A stretch of 45,216 bases of DNA. Source: Nitrospirales bacterium (lineage in GTDB: Bacteria > Nitrospirota > Nitrospiria > Nitrospirales > UBA8639). A program made the position numbers and the translations under genes. The DNA is taken from NCBI GenBank assembly GCA_007570995.1, contig RKSG01000055.1, forward strand, positions 1 to 45,216, in the 5' to 3' direction. Of the stretch, positions 42,377 through 45,216 are shown one piece after another (position 1 is the first letter of the stretch; every line of letters starts with the position of its first letter). The notes beneath the pieces are model-generated. The model was not told the origin of the DNA. It worked only from the letters and a program-made list of their open reading frames with translations, and searched no databases.

Positions 42377-43849
42377 GTGGATGGCACCCTCAAGCAATCT
42401 GAAATCAGCACGGTTGACACAGCCATTCTCCTGGCTTCGTCAGGCGTGTTTGATAGCGCGGCGGCTGAGCGATCCCCCGTCGGGGCGCTGACATGTGTTG
42501 GCGGCATGACGTTGTTTCAACGAACCCTCTGCACGCTTCAGCGTGGCGGGATTGCACACGTGCTGATTCTTGTGGGCGAGGAGGAGCGAGCGCTTCGTTC
42601 GTTGGTTCACGGTGATGATCGTCTCCGGATGGTCCTACGCTGGCTTTCTGTTCGCGAGTTTCCTCCGTTGCATGCTCAGACATGGGAGGCATTGACGGGT
42701 GAGATGAATGGCGCGTGTCTTATTCTTGGTTGTCACATCGTCTTTTTCCCGTCGTTGATTGTCTCTCTCAGGAAAGAAGGGCGAACAGGCCATGCCGTTG
42801 TGCCCATCGGGCAACCGGGTGACCGGGGGGACGCCCATCATGGCCGACGGTGGCGGTTTGATTTTCATCGGGACGGGCAGCCCCCGCGAATGACCGTTGC
42901 CGACCGGGGAGCTGCAGTCTTGGATTCCATGGCAGAGGAGGCCAGTGGGCTGGCATCCGCCGTTGATCTGGTCGTCTTGCCAGTTCGGTTCTTCAGGACA
43001 TCAGGGAGATGGGGCCGGTCGGCAACGGGAGCCATGGACCCGATCCGGTTAGCGTTGGAGCGGGCTGCACTGGAAGGGGCGGTGCGTGTGTTATCCCTTG
43101 CCCCCCATGGGTATCAGGATGTCCGTGAGACTGACGGGCCACGGAATGCAGAGCGCATGTTGTTCCAGGCGCTGCAAGTCGTGCAAGGGAGCCTGGATGG
43201 GGTGATGGATCGCTATGTCAATCGGAAGCTCTCCAGGTTGTGCAGCCGATTCTTTCTTCGCTTGCGCTGTCCGCCCACTGTCATTACCGTGCTGTCGCTG
43301 ATGGTTGGCCTCACAGGCGCGGCCTGTTTTGCCATGGGTTCGTACTGGCTGGATATTCTGGGGGCTGTGCTGTTTCAGGTTGCGGTGATTTTCGATTGTT
43401 GCGATGGAGAAGTGGCGCGCCTGACCTTTGCGGAATCCCGGGTTGGTCAGGTGCTGGACATCGTGGCGGACAATATTGTTCATATGGCGATCTTTGCCGG
43501 AGTGGCTTGGGGCGTGGCGCAGAACAGTCTCTGGCAATCGAGCTCCCTCTCGCTGATTGTCGGGGCTGTTGCCATTGTCTCTACCGGGGTAGCGTTGTGG
43601 TGTGTGCAACGGGTCAAGTCTCTCAAAGCGCAATCCAGGTCCTGGCAGTCTCTGAGTCTCACCCTTCGATCCCGCGTTGATGGGATTCTGGAACGCGTGG
43701 CCAACCGTGATTTTTCTGTTGTGGTGGCGGTGTGTGCCTGTTTGGGAATCCTGCCCTGGTTTTTATGGCTTGGGGCCGTGGGGGCAAGCGTGTTTGCCGT
43801 ACTGATGGCGTGGAACCTCCGTCAGGCATTGCGGTCTCGTCAATCCTGA
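42377..43849 (+). CDS. Degenerate nucleotidyltransferase domain fused to CDP-alcohol phosphotransferase
   Basis: This 490-residue membrane protein ends in a CDP-alcohol phosphatidyltransferase domain whose full motif is visible (DCCDGEVAR, eight residues, G-QVL-D-IVA-D), with about five to six helices after residue 300. The first ~280 residues look like a GT-A nucleotidyltransferase (VGGMTLFQRTLCTLQRGGIA) but lack the glycine-rich loop and the P-K. The fusion recalls the IPCT-DIPPS enzymes of inositol phosphate-ester lipids and solutes. In context it would transfer the CMP-activated head group made by PntC to a lipid alcohol such as diacylglycerol. GTG 42377 has no strong ribosome binding site. 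Confidence 0.82.
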   Translation: MDGTLKQSEISTVDTAILLASSGVFDSAAAERSPVGALTCVGGMTLFQRTLCTLQRGGIAHVLILVGEEERALRSLVHGDDRLRMVLRWLSVREFPPLHAQTWEALTGEMNGACLILGCHIVFFPSLIVSLRKEGRTGHAVVPIGQPGDRGDAHHGRRWRFDFHRDGQPPRMTVADRGAAVLDSMAEEASGLASAVDLVVLPVRFFRTSGRWGRSATGAMDPIRLALERAALEGAVRVLSLAPHGYQDVRETDGPRNAERMLFQALQVVQGSLDGVMDRYVNRKLSRLCSRFFLRLRCPPTVITVLSLMVGLTGAACFAMGSYWLDILGAVLFQVAVIFDCCDGEVARLTFAESRVGQVLDIVADNIVHMAIFAGVAWGVAQNSLWQSSSLSLIVGAVAIVSTGVALWCVQRVKSLKAQSRSWQSLSLTLRSRVDGILERVANRDFSVVVAVCACLGILPWFLWLGAVGASVFAVLMAWNLRQALRSRQS

Positions 43850-43965
43850 CCTCCCTGCTTCGTGCATTGGTCCCGAACACAGTGCGCATGCCGTGTCACG
43901 TGTAAGCGATGGTGTTGCACCTCGATCATGGCGTGTAGGTCCCATTCACGTTCCGTGTTCATCTC

Positions 43966-44955
43966 ATGATCAGAATCGTGTTCCTTGTATTCGGTCTTGT
44001 TGTACTGGGCGGACTGCTCTGGCATATCGGTCCGTTACACATCATGAGGACGGCTGAACAGATTGGCTTTATCCCGTTCTGCATTATTCTTACCCCTTTT
44101 CTGGTGGTGTACAGTCTCGATACCTATGGATGGTGGCTGACGCTGGGCCCCTGGGCAGGGCGAGTCGGGTTTATCCGCTTGTTCATGGTAAGAATGTCCG
44201 GCGAGGCTATTAACGTGACGACCCCGACCTCCGTGCTTGGCGGCGAACCTCTGAAGGCCTATCTGCTGACGCGATATGAGGTTCCCATGGTCGATGGACT
44301 GGCGTCCATGGTGATAACCAAGACCATCATGGTCATGGCACAGATTGTCTTCATGTTGTTGGGGATTGGCCTTCTGTGGTGGTTCGTTGGGGGTGGGATG
44401 TACAACGTCCTGGCTGCATTGGTCAGTGTGGGTCTGCTCTCGTTTGTCGTTTTCCTGTTCGTGATTATCCAGCGATATGGCATCGGGATGGGGCTGTGCA
44501 CCTTGGCTGAAACGTGTCGGATTCGATCTCGATGGCTTGTGGCCTGGCGGCCACAGTTGTTGGAGTTGGACCAGGCCGTGCGCAATTTTTACCGGCATCG
44601 CAGGCAGACGTTTGTCCTGTCCCTTGGCGTGCACTTTGTCGCATGGTTGACGGAAATGTTCGAAGTCTATGCGATTTTGTACTTCCTTGGTGCGGAAACC
44701 GGATGGCTGCAGTCTTTGTCCATTGCCGCAATCGCTGTCCTGATCAAGGGCGCGATGTCAGTGATTCCAGGTGGTTTGGGTGCGCAGGAAGGCGGTTATC
44801 TTTTTTTGCTGATGGGACTGGGATATGGTGAGATGACAGGGATCACCTTTGCCCTCATTCGTCGAATCCGCGAAATCATCTGGATCCTGGTTGGGCTGGT
44901 CTTTCTGGCCGTCCTGAGGAGCAAGCGCACGCGTGCCGCCCCGGCGTCGGGGTGA
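43966..44955 (+). CDS. YbhN/HpnL-like integral membrane protein (LPG synthase TM family)
   Basis: This 329-residue protein has about eight membrane helices and the family's VRMSGEAINVTTPTSVLGGE and VIPGGLGAQEGGY segments. The family covers the membrane domain of lysyl-phosphatidylglycerol synthases and stand-alone lipid transport or flippase-like proteins, such as HpnL in hopanoid loci. Placed at the end of the phosphonate cluster it may move the product lipid; this is inference. It is 116 bases downstream of the CDP-alcohol transferase and convergent to the polyprenyl synthase gene. Confidence 0.82.
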   Translation: MIRIVFLVFGLVVLGGLLWHIGPLHIMRTAEQIGFIPFCIILTPFLVVYSLDTYGWWLTLGPWAGRVGFIRLFMVRMSGEAINVTTPTSVLGGEPLKAYLLTRYEVPMVDGLASMVITKTIMVMAQIVFMLLGIGLLWWFVGGGMYNVLAALVSVGLLSFVVFLFVIIQRYGIGMGLCTLAETCRIRSRWLVAWRPQLLELDQAVRNFYRHRRQTFVLSLGVHFVAWLTEMFEVYAILYFLGAETGWLQSLSIAAIAVLIKGAMSVIPGGLGAQEGGYLFLLMGLGYGEMTGITFALIRRIREIIWILVGLVFLAVLRSKRTRAAPASG

Positions 44956-44982
44956 TGGGGCTCCGACACAAGCGGGAAAGCA

Positions 44983-45216
44983 TTACCGATCCCTGTTGAC
45001 CATGTAATCGGCGACGACGGCGAGGGCGCGCTTGGCCGTGGAATCTTCAAAGGTCGTGATATTCGCCATCGCGGCATGGAGGTATTCGTGGGAACGATCC
45101 CGGGTGTACTGCAACGAGCCATAGCGACGCATAAGGCCTGTGAGATGAAGCACATGCTGCTCGTCAAGGGATCCGGTTTCAATGTTCGTGACCAGGCGTT
45201 GGCGGTCCTCAACCGG
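44983..45216 (-). CDS. C-terminal part of a polyprenyl diphosphate synthase (partial)
   Basis: The minus-strand frame is open to the right edge and ends at TTA 44983-44985. It gives 77 residues, including LMRRYGSLQYTRDRSHEYLH, then TTFEDSTAKRALAVVADYMV and NRDR. This is the end of a class I trans-isoprenyl diphosphate synthase (octaprenyl/heptaprenyl type). It would make the side chain of the quinone or an undecaprenyl-like carrier; the chain length cannot be told because the DDxxD motifs lie outside. The track lists a wrong frame here. Confidence 0.88.
   Translation of the reverse strand, partial: PVEDRQRLVTNIETGSLDEQHVLHLTGLMRRYGSLQYTRDRSHEYLHAAMANITTFEDSTAKRALAVVADYMVNRDR

Overview
The window (about 45 kb, GC-rich except for one island) looks like a chromosomal segment of a Gram-negative bacterium, most likely a Nitrospirota (Nitrospira-like) organism. 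The reasons are an ethylbenzene-dehydrogenase/NXR-gamma-like haem protein next to a dihaem cytochrome c, a treZ-glgC-treY operon, LPS/Kdo and peptidoglycan precursor genes, and overall codon and base use. This placement is inference; no marker gene such as rRNA is present.

Layout. (1) 1-2.2 kb: the 3' end of a protein built of 17-residue Asp/Gly-rich repeats, then a gamma-type haem-b subunit candidate and a dihaem lipoprotein-like cytochrome c with a very acidic linker. (2) 2.2-3.1 kb: a UbiA-family prenyltransferase, convergent to them. (3) 3.2-6.14 kb: a REP-like hairpin repeat, a tRNA-Thr(CGT) with encoded CCA, and right behind it a low-GC island holding a fused nuclease-methylase (BcgI/type I-like) and only the first ~50 codons of its specificity subunit. 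(4) 6.1-12.8 kb, minus strand: treZ, glgC, treY and a small membrane protein overlapping treY by ATGA, i.e. trehalose made from alpha-glucan. (5) 13.1-17.8 kb, plus strand: purH, purD, a Sua5/YrdC/YwlC family gene and threonine aldolase. (6) 17.9-20.1 kb, minus strand: comM and two small unknown genes. (7) 20.3-23 kb: an exported six-kelch protein and the Kdo isomerase KdsD. (8) 23-25.2 kb: a decayed polysaccharide locus with a frameshifted Wzx-like flippase remnant and a GT2 glycosyltransferase with one frameshift and one in-frame stop, followed by an intact WecA-like initiating transferase. (9) 26.5-31.5 kb, minus strand: tmk-holB-metG-galE. (10) 31.7-35.9 kb, plus strand: DUF502, glmU, glmS (UDP-GlcNAc supply). 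(11) 36-39.1 kb: an inositol monophosphatase/CysQ-like gene, a DegT-family aminotransferase and queF. (12) 39.3-45 kb: a tight plus-strand cluster of split TPP decarboxylase (alpha and beta), an AEP-transaminase-like enzyme, a PntC-like nucleotidyltransferase, an NTase-CDP-alcohol phosphotransferase fusion and a YbhN/HpnL-like membrane protein. The 3' end of a polyprenyl diphosphate synthase faces it at the right edge.

The most interesting system is region 12. Read in order it is a nearly complete route from phosphonopyruvate to a CMP-activated aminoethylphosphonate and its transfer to a lipid alcohol, i.e. a candidate phosphonolipid pathway. It has a decarboxylase split into two genes and lacks the expected PEP mutase in the window. 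Second are the truncated restriction-modification island behind tRNA-Thr and the decaying surface-polysaccharide locus.
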